Positions 1-8,602 of a stretch of DNA of 27,083 nucleotides are shown here, piece by piece. Source of the stretch: Streptomyces novaecaesareae (GTDB taxonomy: Bacteria; Actinomycetota; Actinomycetes; Streptomycetales; Streptomycetaceae); NCBI RefSeq assembly GCF_000716875.1, contig NZ_JNWQ01000105.1, forward strand, positions 1 to 27,083, written 5' to 3'. Position numbers and translations under genes: made by a program. The notes below the pieces were generated by a model. It did not search any database. It saw nothing but the letters and a program-made list of their open reading frames with translations, and was not told where the DNA came from. Within the stretch, counting starts at the first letter, position 1, and each line of letters begins with the position of its first letter.

Positions 1-780
1 GCGGTAGACGGGGAGGCGGGTGAGGACGACGCCGGGTGGGGGCTGGGCGGCGCCGAGGTGGGGGATCAGGGCGACGCCCTGGCCGGCGGCGACCAGGGCC
101 AGGACGGTGGTGAAGTCGTCGATCTGGTGCCGGATCCGGGGGGTGAAGCCCGCGGCCTCGCAGGCGCGGACGGTCATGGTGTGGCAGAGCGTGCCGGGCG
201 GGGACATGATCCACGGCGCGCCGTGCTGCTCCGCGATCGTGCCCGGGGCGCGGGCTGCCAGGTACATGGGCTCGGAGAAGACCGGGCGGGTCACGCCGAG
301 GCCGGGCTCCGGCTCGGCCGGGACGAGGTCGTACTCGTGCACCAGCGCGACGTCCAGCTCGCCCGCGCGCAGTGCCGCGCCGACGGCCGCCGGGTCCACC
401 TCGGTGACCATCGGCTCCAGCCCCGGGTGCCAGCCGGCCAGTTCGGCGAGCAGCGCCGGGATGATCGCGCGGGCCGCCGAGGGGTAGGTGCCGATCCGCA
501 GCGGGCCGGCCAACCCCTGCTTGGCGTGGGCGAGTTCGGCGTCGGCCTGCTCCAGCAGGGCGATCACCGACTCGGCGTGCCGGACCAGGCCGAGACCGGC
601 CGGGGTGAGGGCGACCCGCCGGCCGGTGCGTTCCAGCAGCGGGACGCCGGCCTCCTTCTCCAGGACGGACAGCTGCTGGGACACCGCCGAAGGGCTGAAG
701 GACAGCGCCTCGGCGACGGCCGCGATGGTGCCGAGGTGGGCAAGTTCGCGCAACAGGCGCAGGCGTCGGACGTCGAGCAT
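1..780 (-). CDS. LysR-family transcriptional regulator (C-terminus cut by window edge)
   Basis: The reverse strand is open from ATG at 780 to the window edge (260 codons). The N-terminus begins MLDVRRLRLLRELAHLGTIA and carries the winged HTH typical of LysR regulators (residues about 3-60, including SFSPSAVSQQLSVLEKEAGV). The substrate-binding domain follows from about residue 90, with its characteristic start PLRIGTYPSAARAIIPALL. LysR proteins usually have about 300 residues, so roughly 40 are missing beyond the edge. It is divergent from the dihydrodipicolinate synthase-like gene at 853, the classic arrangement for a LysR regulator and its target. No Shine-Dalgarno is visible. A TAAGCT box lies 6 nt before the ATG, which suggests a leaderless mRNA. 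The effector cannot be read from the sequence. Confidence 0.93.
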   Translation of the reverse strand, partial: MLDVRRLRLLRELAHLGTIAAVAEALSFSPSAVSQQLSVLEKEAGVPLLERTGRRVALTPAGLGLVRHAESVIALLEQADAELAHAKQGLAGPLRIGTYPSAARAIIPALLAELAGWHPGLEPMVTEVDPAAVGAALRAGELDVALVHEYDLVPAEPEPGLGVTRPVFSEPMYLAARAPGTIAEQHGAPWIMSPPGTLCHTMTVRACEAAGFTPRIRHQIDDFTTVLALVAAGQGVALIPHLGAAQPPPGVVLTRLPVYR

Positions 781-786
781 CGGCTC

Positions 787-814
787 AGCTTACGAGAAGC
801 GTCGGAAATGTGAA
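787..814 (-). promoter_or_regulatory. Candidate promoter of the LysR gene, leaderless type
   Basis: Reading the minus strand, TTCACA (809-814) stands 16 nt upstream of TAAGCT (787-792). Six nucleotides later comes the ATG at 780. The match to the sigma-70-type consensus and the very short distance to the start favour a leaderless transcript. This is inferred from sequence only. Confidence 0.45.
790..807. promoter_or_regulatory. Imperfect inverted repeat, candidate LysR operator
   Basis: TTACGA-N6-TCGGAA is an inverted repeat with one mismatch. It overlaps the -10 box of the LysR gene and sits just upstream of the -35 box of the divergent gene. This position would let a LysR protein repress itself and act on its neighbour. 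It does not fit a strict T-N11-A core, so the assignment is tentative. Confidence 0.3.
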
Positions 815-815
815 C

Positions 816-845
816 TGGACCCGGCCAGTCCGCCGGCAGCAGGAT
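816..845 (+). promoter_or_regulatory. Candidate promoter of the dihydrodipicolinate synthase-like gene
   Basis: TGGACC (816-821), an 18-nt spacer and CAGGAT (840-845) are followed 7 nt later by ATG at 853. The geometry fits a leaderless actinomycete promoter and supports ATG 853 over the in-frame GTG at 847. Confidence 0.45.
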
Positions 846-852
846 CGTGGGC

Positions 853-1752
853 ATGGAACGCACGGAACTCAAGGGCATCTACGTCCCCCTGATCACTCCC
901 TTCGCTGCTGACGGCACCGTCGCGCTGGACGCGCTGGAGAAGCTCGCGCACGAGGCGCTCGACGCCGGTGCGGCCGGGCTGGTCGCGCTCGGCACCACCG
1001 GGGAGCCGGCCGCGCTGACCGCCGAGGAACGCGACGCGGTGGTGGACGTCGTCGCGGCCGCCTGCGCCGGGCGCGGCGCGCAGCTGATCGTCGGCGTCTC
1101 CGGCGGCGACACCAGGGCGACCGCCGAGGCGCTGGCCGTCCTCGCCGCCCGGGTGCCCGGGGCCGCGGCCGCGCTGGTCACCGTCCCGGCGTTCGTGCGG
1201 CCCGGCGAGGCGGGGACGGTCGCGCACTTCCGGGCGCTGGCCGCGAGCAGCCCGCTGCCGCTGCTCGTCTACCACATCCCGTACCGCACCGGGCAGCAGC
1301 TCTCCGCCGCCGCGCTGCGCGAACTGGCCGCGATCGACGGGGTGGTGGGCGTCAAGTACGCGACCGGCGGGCTGGACGGGGCGGGCGTGGAACTGCTCGC
1401 CGACGCCCCCGAGGGGTTCGCCTTCCTCACCGGCGAGGACGCCTACCTGTCGTCGATGCTGGCGCTCGGCGCGGCCGGGGGGATCCTCGCCTCCGCGCAC
1501 CTGGCCACCGCCCGGTTCGTGGAGCTGGCGCAGGCCTGGCAGGCCGGGGATGCGGACCGGGCGCGGGCGCTCGGGCACCGGCTGACCAAGCTGGCGCTGG
1601 CGGCGTTCACGGCGCCGAACCCGGCGGTCACCAAGGGCGTGCTGCACGCGTTGGGGCGGATCCCGACGCCGGACGTGCGGTTGCCGCTGCTGCCGGCGGG
1701 GGAGGCGGAGGTGGGGGCTGCGTTGGCGCTGGTGAGTGGTCTGGACCACTAG
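853..1752 (+). CDS. Dihydrodipicolinate synthase (DapA)/N-acetylneuraminate lyase family aldolase
   Basis: The protein has 299 residues, the usual length for this class I aldolase (TIM barrel) family. Visible family residues are the GTTGE motif (Thr48-Thr49), Tyr140 in VYHIPYRTG, Arg145 next to it, and the Schiff-base Lys168 in VGVKYATGG. In true DapA these residues support condensation of pyruvate with aspartate semialdehyde, the first step of lysine/diaminopimelate synthesis. The pairing with a LysR regulator also fits a paralogue acting on another 2-oxo acid. The asd gene 110 bp downstream makes the product of the next gene a plausible substrate, but neighbour position alone does not prove it. 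ATG 853 was chosen because a promoter-like box lies 7 nt upstream. I leave the gene symbol blank because substrate specificity is not certain. Confidence 0.9.
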   Translation: MERTELKGIYVPLITPFAADGTVALDALEKLAHEALDAGAAGLVALGTTGEPAALTAEERDAVVDVVAAACAGRGAQLIVGVSGGDTRATAEALAVLAARVPGAAAALVTVPAFVRPGEAGTVAHFRALAASSPLPLLVYHIPYRTGQQLSAAALRELAAIDGVVGVKYATGGLDGAGVELLADAPEGFAFLTGEDAYLSSMLALGAAGGILASAHLATARFVELAQAWQAGDADRARALGHRLTKLALAAFTAPNPAVTKGVLHALGRIPTPDVRLPLLPAGEAEVGAALALVSGLDH

Positions 1753-1836
1753 GCCGGCCGTCGTCGCTCTCACACCGTGGAATACCAGGTCGCCGCACCG
1801 CCGTGACAAGGCATGATGGGCGGAGTGCGGCTGTAG

Positions 1837-2910
<1,074 letters not shown>

Positions 2911-2947
2911 GGCACCGCGCCCGAGGGGTGAAACGTCTCGCCCGAGG

Positions 2948-2967
2948 CCCGGACCACCGGGTCCGGG
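2948..2967 (+). terminator. GC-rich hairpin after asd
   Basis: CCCGGACC and GGTCCGGG form an 8-bp perfect stem around a 4-nt loop. There is no T tract. It may contribute to termination or 3'-end stability of the asd transcript. Confidence 0.4.
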
Positions 2968-2992
2968 GCCGTAGTACCGCTGCGTGACCAGG

Positions 2993-3022
2993 GGCGGGCT
3001 CCGTCGTTGAACGGGGCCCGCC
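2993..3022 (+). terminator. Terminator-like hairpin downstream of asd
   Basis: GGCGGGCTCCGT (2993-3004) pairs with ACGGGGCCCGCC (3011-3022) across a 6-nt loop, with one wobble. A T-rich stretch follows (TTCGCGTTCCTTT). This is the better terminator candidate for asd. Confidence 0.55.
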
Positions 3023-3043
3023 TTCGCGTTCCTTTGCGGTTCG

Positions 3044-4477
3044 TTGGGGCGGCTGTTGCGGTACCGGGACATCCGGCAAGGTTCGGCAGGCGAACCCCGG
3101 GTAAAAGGTGACCCAACGATCGGGCGACGACGGGGGCCCCTCACCTCGGCACGCCCGGACGGCGGATACCTGCTGGGCGCCGCCGCCAGCCTGCTCGCCG
3201 GGGATCCGTCCCGGTCCAAGGTCACGGTGGACCACACGGCCCTGATCAGCGCGCTGCGCGAACGCGCCGAGGCCGAGACCGGGCTCCCACTGCTGCGCAT
3301 CTACTGGTTCGACGCCGCGCCCGACCGGCGCCCGATGCCCGAGCACCGGCGGCTGCGCGTCCTGCCCCGCGTCACCGTACGGCTCGGCGCGCTCACCCGG
3401 GCCGAGGGGCGCTGGGTGCAGAAGGGCGTGGACGCCGCGATGCACGCCGAACTCTCCGAACTCGCCCGCAACCGGGCCTGCGCCGACGTCGTACTGATCA
3501 CCGGGGACGGCGACCTGCTGCCCGGCATGATGACCGCCAAGGAGCACGGCGTCGCCGTCCACCTGTGGGCGCTGCAAGCCGCCGACGGGGACTTCAACCA
3601 GTCCGAGGACCTGGTCGGGGAGGCGGACGAGCGGCGGGTCCTGGACCGCGAGTGGATCGAGGGGTCCTTCTCGCTGCGGGACACCGCCAACCTCTTCCCC
3701 GCGCCCGGGGCCGGGGCCCGGCAGGAGATCGCCAAGATCCTCGCCGCCCCGCCGGCCACCCTGCCGAGCGTGGTGCCGAACGGGGTGCCCGCCGGGGTGC
3801 CGCCGACGGTCCGCCCGGCGGCCGCCACCCCGGCCGGCGACACCCCCGCCGCCGACGGGCGGCCGCAGCCGGCGGCCGCGCTCAAGGTCGTCCCCACACC
3901 GAAGGACCTGGCCGCGCGGCCCTCGTCGGTCACGCCGATCTCCCCGGCGGCCAACGGGCACGGCCTCAACGGCCACGCCGCGAACGGCAGCGGCGTCAAC
4001 GGGCACGCCGCCAACGGGAACGCCGCCAACGGCCAGGCGGCCGTCGCCCAGGCCGGGCCGGTGCTGCGCTGGTCCTCCGACCGCGGCTGGGTCGACCGGC
4101 CCGCCCCCGAACCCGCCGTCACCGCCGGCGACAACCTGCCCACGCTCGCCCAGCTCACCACCGCCGAACAGCGCTGGGCCGACCGCGAGGAGGACATCAC
4201 CTCCATCGGCGGTGACGCCCACGAGGTCGGGCAGGTCTTCGCCCGCCGCTGGAGCGACCGGATCGGCGACTCCGAACGCCTCACCGTGCTGTGGCCCGAC
4301 TACCCGCGCATCCCGCACCGGGTCGACGGCGAGCTGCTGCGCTACGCCGCCCGCTTCGGGCTGCTCGCGCACAAGGACGACCAGATCGACGAGCACGACC
4401 GCTACGCCATCCGGGCCGGGTTCTGGAAGGAGCTGGCGGCGCAGGTGCCGGGCGGGTCGATGGTCGTCGACGACTGA
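3044..4477 (+). CDS. NYN-domain (PIN-like nuclease fold) protein with Asn-Gly-rich linker
   Basis: The N-terminal half reads as a NYN domain. DGGYLLGAAASLLAG carries the first acidic residue, and VVLITGDGDLLPGM carries the central acidic cluster. These residues are linked to metal-dependent RNA cleavage in the family. A long Ala/Pro/Gly linker follows, with repeated N-G-H-A-A-N-G type units near residues 305-330. A C-terminal helical domain ends in an Asp-rich tail. The start is doubtful. The only in-frame starts upstream of the conserved block are TTG codons (3044, 3056), and the first 35 residues do not look like protein. GTG 3108 would fit if one base were missing at the GGGGGCCCC run (3130-3138). 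The role is inferred as RNA processing or decay, and no partner is apparent. Confidence 0.8.
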   Translation: MGRLLRYRDIRQGSAGEPRVKGDPTIGRRRGPLTSARPDGGYLLGAAASLLAGDPSRSKVTVDHTALISALRERAEAETGLPLLRIYWFDAAPDRRPMPEHRRLRVLPRVTVRLGALTRAEGRWVQKGVDAAMHAELSELARNRACADVVLITGDGDLLPGMMTAKEHGVAVHLWALQAADGDFNQSEDLVGEADERRVLDREWIEGSFSLRDTANLFPAPGAGARQEIAKILAAPPATLPSVVPNGVPAGVPPTVRPAAATPAGDTPAADGRPQPAAALKVVPTPKDLAARPSSVTPISPAANGHGLNGHAANGSGVNGHAANGNAANGQAAVAQAGPVLRWSSDRGWVDRPAPEPAVTAGDNLPTLAQLTTAEQRWADREEDITSIGGDAHEVGQVFARRWSDRIGDSERLTVLWPDYPRIPHRVDGELLRYAARFGLLAHKDDQIDEHDRYAIRAGFWKELAAQVPGGSMVVDD

Positions 4478-4505
4478 GGCGCGGGTCGTCGACGACTGAG
4501 GCGCG
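4462..4505 (+). repeat. Perfect 22-bp tandem duplication across the NYN stop codon
   Basis: The unit starting GGTCGTCGACGACTGAGG occurs at 4462-4483 and again, immediately adjacent, at 4484-4505. Each copy contains the 12-bp palindrome GTCGTCGACGAC and a TGA. The first TGA is the NYN stop codon. Confidence 0.85.
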
Positions 4506-4555
4506 GCACCCGAGGAGGGGCGGGGGCGTCCGTGACCCCCGCTGGTCAGGCCCCC

Positions 4556-4587
4556 TTGTCCGGTTCGCCCGTATGAGCGCGTAGAGT
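4556..4587 (+). promoter_or_regulatory. Candidate leaderless promoter of the ABC transporter genes
   Basis: TTGTCC (4556-4561) lies 20 nt upstream of TAGAGT (4582-4587). Eight nucleotides later comes GTG 4596. The spacer is somewhat long. The -10 box and its distance to the start are convincing for a leaderless mRNA, and no Shine-Dalgarno is present. Confidence 0.4.
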
Positions 4588-4595
4588 CTTCGGTC

Positions 4596-5594
4596 GTGAG
4601 TGAGACGGCCGGGCCAGCACCCGAAGAAGCCCCGCCGTGCGTCGCCGTGCGCGACCTCGTCAGGACCTACCGCAGCGGGCGCGGCGCGGCCGCCACCGAG
4701 ATCCGGGCCAACGACGGGATCAGCCTCACCGTCCGACAGGGCGAGATCTTCGGACTGCTCGGGCCCAACGGCGCCGGGAAGTCGACGCTGGTCCGCCAGA
4801 TCACCGGGCTGCTGCGCCCCGACGCGGGCTCCGTCGAACTGCTCGGCCACGACATCGTGCGCCACCCGGACCGGGCCGCCCGGCTGCTCGGGTACCTCGG
4901 GCAGGAGTCCACCGCCCTCGACGAGCTGACGGTGGCGCTGGCCGCCGAGACCACCGGGCGGCTGCGCGGGCTCGGCCGGGCGCAGGCCCGCGGCGCGGCC
5001 GCCGAGGTGCTGGCGGAACTCGGGCTGACCGCGATCGCGCAGCGGCCGCTCGCCAAGCTGTCCGGAGGGCAGCGCAGGCTCGCCTGCTTCGCGGCCGCCC
5101 TGGTCGGGGACCGGCCGCTGCTCGTCCTGGACGAGCCGACCACCGGCATGGACCCCGTCGCCCGGCGGGCCGTGTGGCGGGCCGTCGACCGGCGGCGCGC
5201 CGAGCGCGGGACGACGGTGCTGCTGGTCACCCACAACGTGATCGAGGCGGAGACCGTACTCGACCGGGTCGCCGTGATCGACGACGGCCGGGTGATCGCC
5301 TGCGACACGCCCGGCGGGCTCAAGGCGCTCGTGGACGGGGACGTCCGGCTCGACCTGGTCTGGCGGGACGAGGCGCCGGTCGGCGTGCCCGCCGTCGCCG
5401 CGCTGCGCGAGCGGGCCGAGTGCACCGGGCGCCGCTGGACCGTGCGCACCACCCCCGAGCAGGCCCGCGAACTGGTCGCGGCCGTCACCACCGGCCCGGC
5501 CTTCGCCGCGCTCGACGACTTCACCCTCGCCACCCCGAGCCTTGAGGACGCCTACCTCAAGCTGGGCGGCCGCCACGGAGGACTCGCCAAGTGA
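4596..5594 (+). CDS. ABC transporter ATP-binding protein (DrrA-like)
   Basis: This 332-residue ATPase shows Walker A GPNGAGKST (56-64), the signature LSGGQ (155-159), Walker B LLVLDE (175-180) and the H-loop His213 in VLLVTHN. The C-terminal extension of about 100 residues is typical of the DrrA/CcmA-type exporter ATPases that pair with an ABC-2 permease. Its stop overlaps the start of the permease gene (GTGA at 5591-5594), so the two are probably translationally coupled and form one exporter. The substrate is unknown. The GTG start at 4596 is supported by the promoter box 8 nt upstream. Confidence 0.95.
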   Translation: MSETAGPAPEEAPPCVAVRDLVRTYRSGRGAAATEIRANDGISLTVRQGEIFGLLGPNGAGKSTLVRQITGLLRPDAGSVELLGHDIVRHPDRAARLLGYLGQESTALDELTVALAAETTGRLRGLGRAQARGAAAEVLAELGLTAIAQRPLAKLSGGQRRLACFAAALVGDRPLLVLDEPTTGMDPVARRAVWRAVDRRRAERGTTVLLVTHNVIEAETVLDRVAVIDDGRVIACDTPGGLKALVDGDVRLDLVWRDEAPVGVPAVAALRERAECTGRRWTVRTTPEQARELVAAVTTGPAFAALDDFTLATPSLEDAYLKLGGRHGGLAK

Positions 5595-6400
5595 CCCTGC
5601 TCTCGGCGCCGCCCCGAACCGACCCGACCACGGCCGGGCCCGCCCCGCTCGCCCCCGCGGCCCGGCTGCTGCCGGCGCTCGCCGCCGTGTACCGGGCGCA
5701 GCTCGCCCGGGCTCGGGTGGCGCGGATCCCGCTGCTGTTCGTCGCCACCTTCCAGTCCGTCGGCATCCTGGTGATGATGCGCGGCGTCGTCGACGCCGGG
5801 CAGTCCACGGCGGCGCGGTCGGTGGTCGCCGGGTCGAGCGTGCTGGTGGTGGCGTTCGTCGCCCTGAACCTGCTCGCCCAGTACTTCGGGAAGCTGCGGG
5901 CCACCGGCGGCCTCGACCACTACGCGACGCTGCCCGTGCCGCCGGCCTCGGTGGTGCTGGGCACGGCCGCCGCGTACGCCTCGTTCACGCTGCCCGGGGC
6001 CGTCCTCACGGCGGCGCTCGGGGCGGTGATGTTCGGGCTGCCGCTCGGGCAGCTGTGGGTCCTGCTGGCGGTCGTGCCGCTGGCCGGGGCCGCCCTGTCG
6101 GGGCTGGGGGCGGCCTGCGGGCTGCTGGCGCCGCGGCAGGAGATCGCCACGATGCTCGGGCAGCTCGGGATGTCGGCCGCCCTGCTGCTCGGCGTGCTGC
6201 CGGTGGACCACCTGCCGCAGCCGGTGCAGTGGCTGCGGGACCTGCTGCCGTCCACGTACGGGGTGGAGGCCTTCGCGCGGACGTTCGCGCCGGACCCGGA
6301 CTGGACGATGGTGCTCGCCGACCTGGGGGTCTGCGCGGGGGTGGGCGTGGTCTCGCTGACCGTGGCCACCTGGGCGTACCGGCGGGCGGTCGCGCGGTAG
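5591..6400 (+). CDS. ABC-2 type transporter permease
   Basis: This 269-residue membrane protein has about six hydrophobic segments, at roughly residues 50-70, 78-97, 118-140, 150-175, 185-205 and 240-262. It starts at GTG 5591 inside the stop codon of the ATPase gene, and together they would form an exporter of the DrrAB type. The N-terminus is a cytoplasmic Ala/Pro-rich tail of about 35 residues. No substrate-specific feature is visible. Confidence 0.92.
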   Translation: MTLLSAPPRTDPTTAGPAPLAPAARLLPALAAVYRAQLARARVARIPLLFVATFQSVGILVMMRGVVDAGQSTAARSVVAGSSVLVVAFVALNLLAQYFGKLRATGGLDHYATLPVPPASVVLGTAAAYASFTLPGAVLTAALGAVMFGLPLGQLWVLLAVVPLAGAALSGLGAACGLLAPRQEIATMLGQLGMSAALLLGVLPVDHLPQPVQWLRDLLPSTYGVEAFARTFAPDPDWTMVLADLGVCAGVGVVSLTVATWAYRRAVAR

Positions 6401-6445
6401 GGGCCGTACGGGCGGTGGGGCCGCTCCCGGGGCGGTCGTGAAACG

Positions 6446-7240
6446 ATGGGGCCTGTGACCGTACCGAACACACCTCCGGATCCCGCCCACACCGATGTGC
6501 AGGCGGCGCCGGAACACGCCGTGCCCGAGGCCGTGTCCGACACCGCGCCCGACGGCGTGTCCGACCCGTACGCGCCCCCGCAGGGGATCGGGCCCGTCGC
6601 GCCCGTCGCGTCCGACGGGCAGGGGACCTCACTGGTGCAGCGGCTGCTGCCGGAGGTACGGCTCGGGGCGGGCGTGGTCGTCGCCTGCCTGGTGGTCGGA
6701 CTGGTGATGGCCGGGCTGTGGGCCTGGCTGGCGCCGAAGGTGCCGCTGGTGGTGGACGGGGACCGGATCCTCTACGTGGACCCCGAGGGCGAGCAGCGGG
6801 CCGGGGCCGACGCCGTGTTCGTGCTCATCGGCCTGGGCGCCGGGATCCTGACCGCGCTCGGCGCCTTCCTGCTGACCCGGCGGCGCGGCGGCGGGATCGC
6901 CGTCGCCCTGGGGCTGGCCGTCGGCGGACTGCTCGGGTCGCTGGGCGCCTGGCGGATCGGGCGGTGGCTCGGGCCCAGTAACGACCTGATCGGCGAGGCC
7001 CGGCGGGTCGGCAACGGCGGGCACTTCGACGCGAGCATCGACCTGGGGGCGCTGGGCGCGCTGGTGGTGTGGCCGATGGCGGCGATGGTGGTGCTGCTGG
7101 CCGTGTCGGCGGCGTTCGGGAAGCGGGAGGAGGACCCGCCGCCGTACTGGGGGGTGCCGGCGGGGCAGGCTCCGGCGGAGCCTCCGGTCGGGCCTCCGGT
7201 GGGGCCGGGGGCGGAGCCGGAGAGCCGGACCGGGCACTGA
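6446..7240 (+). CDS. DUF2567 family membrane protein
   Basis: A Pro/Ala-rich cytoplasmic N-terminus of about 65 residues is followed by hydrophobic segments near residues 75-95, 127-146, 150-170 and 202-224, then a Pro-rich acidic tail. The central stretch VVDGDRILYVDPEGEQRAGA between the first two membrane segments resembles DUF2567 proteins of streptomycetes. The function of that family is not known. No Shine-Dalgarno precedes ATG 6446. An AACGAT box stands 7 nt before the in-frame GTG 6455, so a leaderless start at 6455 is possible. It is convergent with the YbaK gene, with 13 bp between stop codons. Confidence 0.8.
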   Translation: MGPVTVPNTPPDPAHTDVQAAPEHAVPEAVSDTAPDGVSDPYAPPQGIGPVAPVASDGQGTSLVQRLLPEVRLGAGVVVACLVVGLVMAGLWAWLAPKVPLVVDGDRILYVDPEGEQRAGADAVFVLIGLGAGILTALGAFLLTRRRGGGIAVALGLAVGGLLGSLGAWRIGRWLGPSNDLIGEARRVGNGGHFDASIDLGALGALVVWPMAAMVVLLAVSAAFGKREEDPPPYWGVPAGQAPAEPPVGPPVGPGAEPESRTGH

Positions 7241-7253
7241 CCGTCGCCAGGCG

Positions 7254-7748
7254 TCAGCGGGCGATGGGGGCGGTGAGGGCCCCGGTGAGGCTGATGAGGT
7301 CGGCCGGGGCCAGTTCCACTTCGAGGCCGCGGCGGCCCGCCGAGACGTAGACGGTGGGGTGGGCCAGGGCGCTCGCGTCGATCACGGTGCGCAGCGGGCG
7401 GCGCTGGCCCAGCGGGGAGATGCCGCCGCGGACGTAGCCGCTGCTGCGTTCGGCGGCGGCCGGGTCGGCCATGGCGGCGCGCTTGCCGCCGACGGCCGCC
7501 GCCAGGGCCTTGAGGTCGAGCTGGCCGGCGACCGGGACGACACCGACGGTCAGGGTGCCGTCCACGTCGGCCACCAGGGTCTTGAAGACCCGCTCGGCGG
7601 CCACGCCGAGGACCTCGGCCGCCTCGCCGCCGTAGGAGGCGGCTGCTGGGTCGTGGTCGTAGGCGTGCACGGTGAAGGCGACGGCGGCGCTCTCCAGGGC
7701 GACGGTGGCGGGCGTGCCCTGGCCGCCCTTCTTGCTCTTCTTGGCCAT
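7254..7748 (-). CDS. ybaK: Cys-tRNA(Pro) deacylase, YbaK/EbsC type
   Basis: This 164-residue single-domain protein matches the YbaK family, which hydrolyses cysteine wrongly attached to tRNA-Pro. The conserved Lys56 in [12 protein letters not shown] is the residue needed for editing in this family. The glycine loop [11 protein letters not shown] and the segment [17 protein letters not shown] are also typical. The N-terminus is lysine-rich (MAKKSKKGG). It starts 23 bp after the stop of the LON-domain gene on the same strand, so the two probably form one transcript. Confidence 0.93.
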   Translation of the reverse strand: MAKKSKKGGQGTPATVALESAAVAFTVHAYDHDPAAASYGGEAAEVLGVAAERVFKTLVADVDGTLTVGVVPVAGQLDLKALAAAVGGKRAAMADPAAAERSSGYVRGGISPLGQRRPLRTVIDASALAHPTVYVSAGRRGLEVELAPADLISLTGALTAPIAR

Positions 7749-7771
7749 GTGAGGGTCCTGGGGCTCCTGGG

Positions 7772-8500
7772 TCAGTTGGGGCTGAAGGACTGGCGGGTGA
7801 GGTCGACGGCGGGCAGCGAGGGCAGCCAGGTGAGGACGGCCGTCTCGCGGCGCAGCAGGTCGAGTTCGGTGCGCAGGCGCTGGGCGGTGTCCGGGAAGGC
7901 GAGCAGCTGCTGCTTCAGCGGCGTCTCGAACACCGAGGCGGCGGCGACCAGGTAGGAGAGCACCTGCGGGTCGTCGGGAAGCTCCTGGCGGCCGACCGTA
8001 CTGGCCTCGCGGGCGCCGGCGAGACGCTTCTGGTAGACCCGGAACGCCCGCTCCACCTCGGAGGCCAGGGCGCCGGAGCCCTCGCCGGGGCGCTCCTCGA
8101 TCGGCTCGATCTCGCCGGTCAGGTACGGACCGGAGGCGTCCACCGAGCGGATCCGGAACCGGGTGGTGCCGGTGACCAGGAGCTCGTAGCGGCCGTCCGG
8201 CTGCTCCTCGGCGGAGGCGACGTCGGCGACGCAGCCGATGTGGAAGATCGCCTCCAGCGGGTCCCCGGTGACGGTGCCGAGGCCGTCCAGCGGCCCGGCC
8301 GGGCCCTCCTCGGGCCTGACCGGGGCCACCTCGCGGCCGTCCTTGATCGCGAGCACGCCGAAGCGCCGCGGGGCGTCCTCGGACTGTTCGAGCAGATCGG
8401 CGACGAGACGGCGGTAGCGCTCCTCGAAGACGTTCAGGGGCATCACCAGGCCCGGGTAGAGCACGGTGTTCAGCGGGAAGAGCGGAAGCCGTTCTGTCAC
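7772..8500 (-). CDS. LON peptidase substrate-binding domain protein
   Basis: The 242-residue protein consists almost entirely of the Lon N-terminal (substrate-binding) domain. It begins [20 protein letters not shown] and continues with the typical [14 protein letters not shown]. The ATPase and Ser-Lys protease domains of full Lon are absent. Stand-alone LON-domain proteins are common in actinomycetes, and their job is not established. It starts at GTG 8500 with a TACGCT box 7 nt upstream and no Shine-Dalgarno, so a leaderless mRNA is likely. It is followed by ybaK. Confidence 0.92.
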   Translation of the reverse strand: MTERLPLFPLNTVLYPGLVMPLNVFEERYRRLVADLLEQSEDAPRRFGVLAIKDGREVAPVRPEEGPAGPLDGLGTVTGDPLEAIFHIGCVADVASAEEQPDGRYELLVTGTTRFRIRSVDASGPYLTGEIEPIEERPGEGSGALASEVERAFRVYQKRLAGAREASTVGRQELPDDPQVLSYLVAAASVFETPLKQQLLAFPDTAQRLRTELDLLRRETAVLTWLPSLPAVDLTRQSFSPN

Positions 8501-8507
8501 GGCGGAC

Positions 8508-8538
8508 AGCGTAGTTCCCCGGACGGGGGCCTTGTCGC
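8508..8538 (-). promoter_or_regulatory. Candidate leaderless promoter of the LON-domain gene
   Basis: On the minus strand, GCGACA (8533-8538), a 19-nt spacer and TACGCT (8508-8513) are followed 7 nt later by GTG 8500. Confidence 0.45.
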
Positions 8539-8569
8539 GCGGATAACCGGCTGCGGGGTCACCGCCGGG

Positions 8570-8601
8570 CCGGCCGGCTCACCCGAGACGGAGCCGGCCG
8601 G
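8570..8601 (-). terminator. Hairpin after the beta-helix membrane protein gene
   Basis: CCGGCCGGCTC (8570-8580) and GAGCCGGCCGG (8591-8601) form an 11-bp perfect stem with a 10-nt loop. It lies directly downstream of the stop codon at 8603-8605 on the minus strand. There is no T tract, as is usual in high-GC genomes. Confidence 0.55.
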
Positions 8602-8602
8602 G

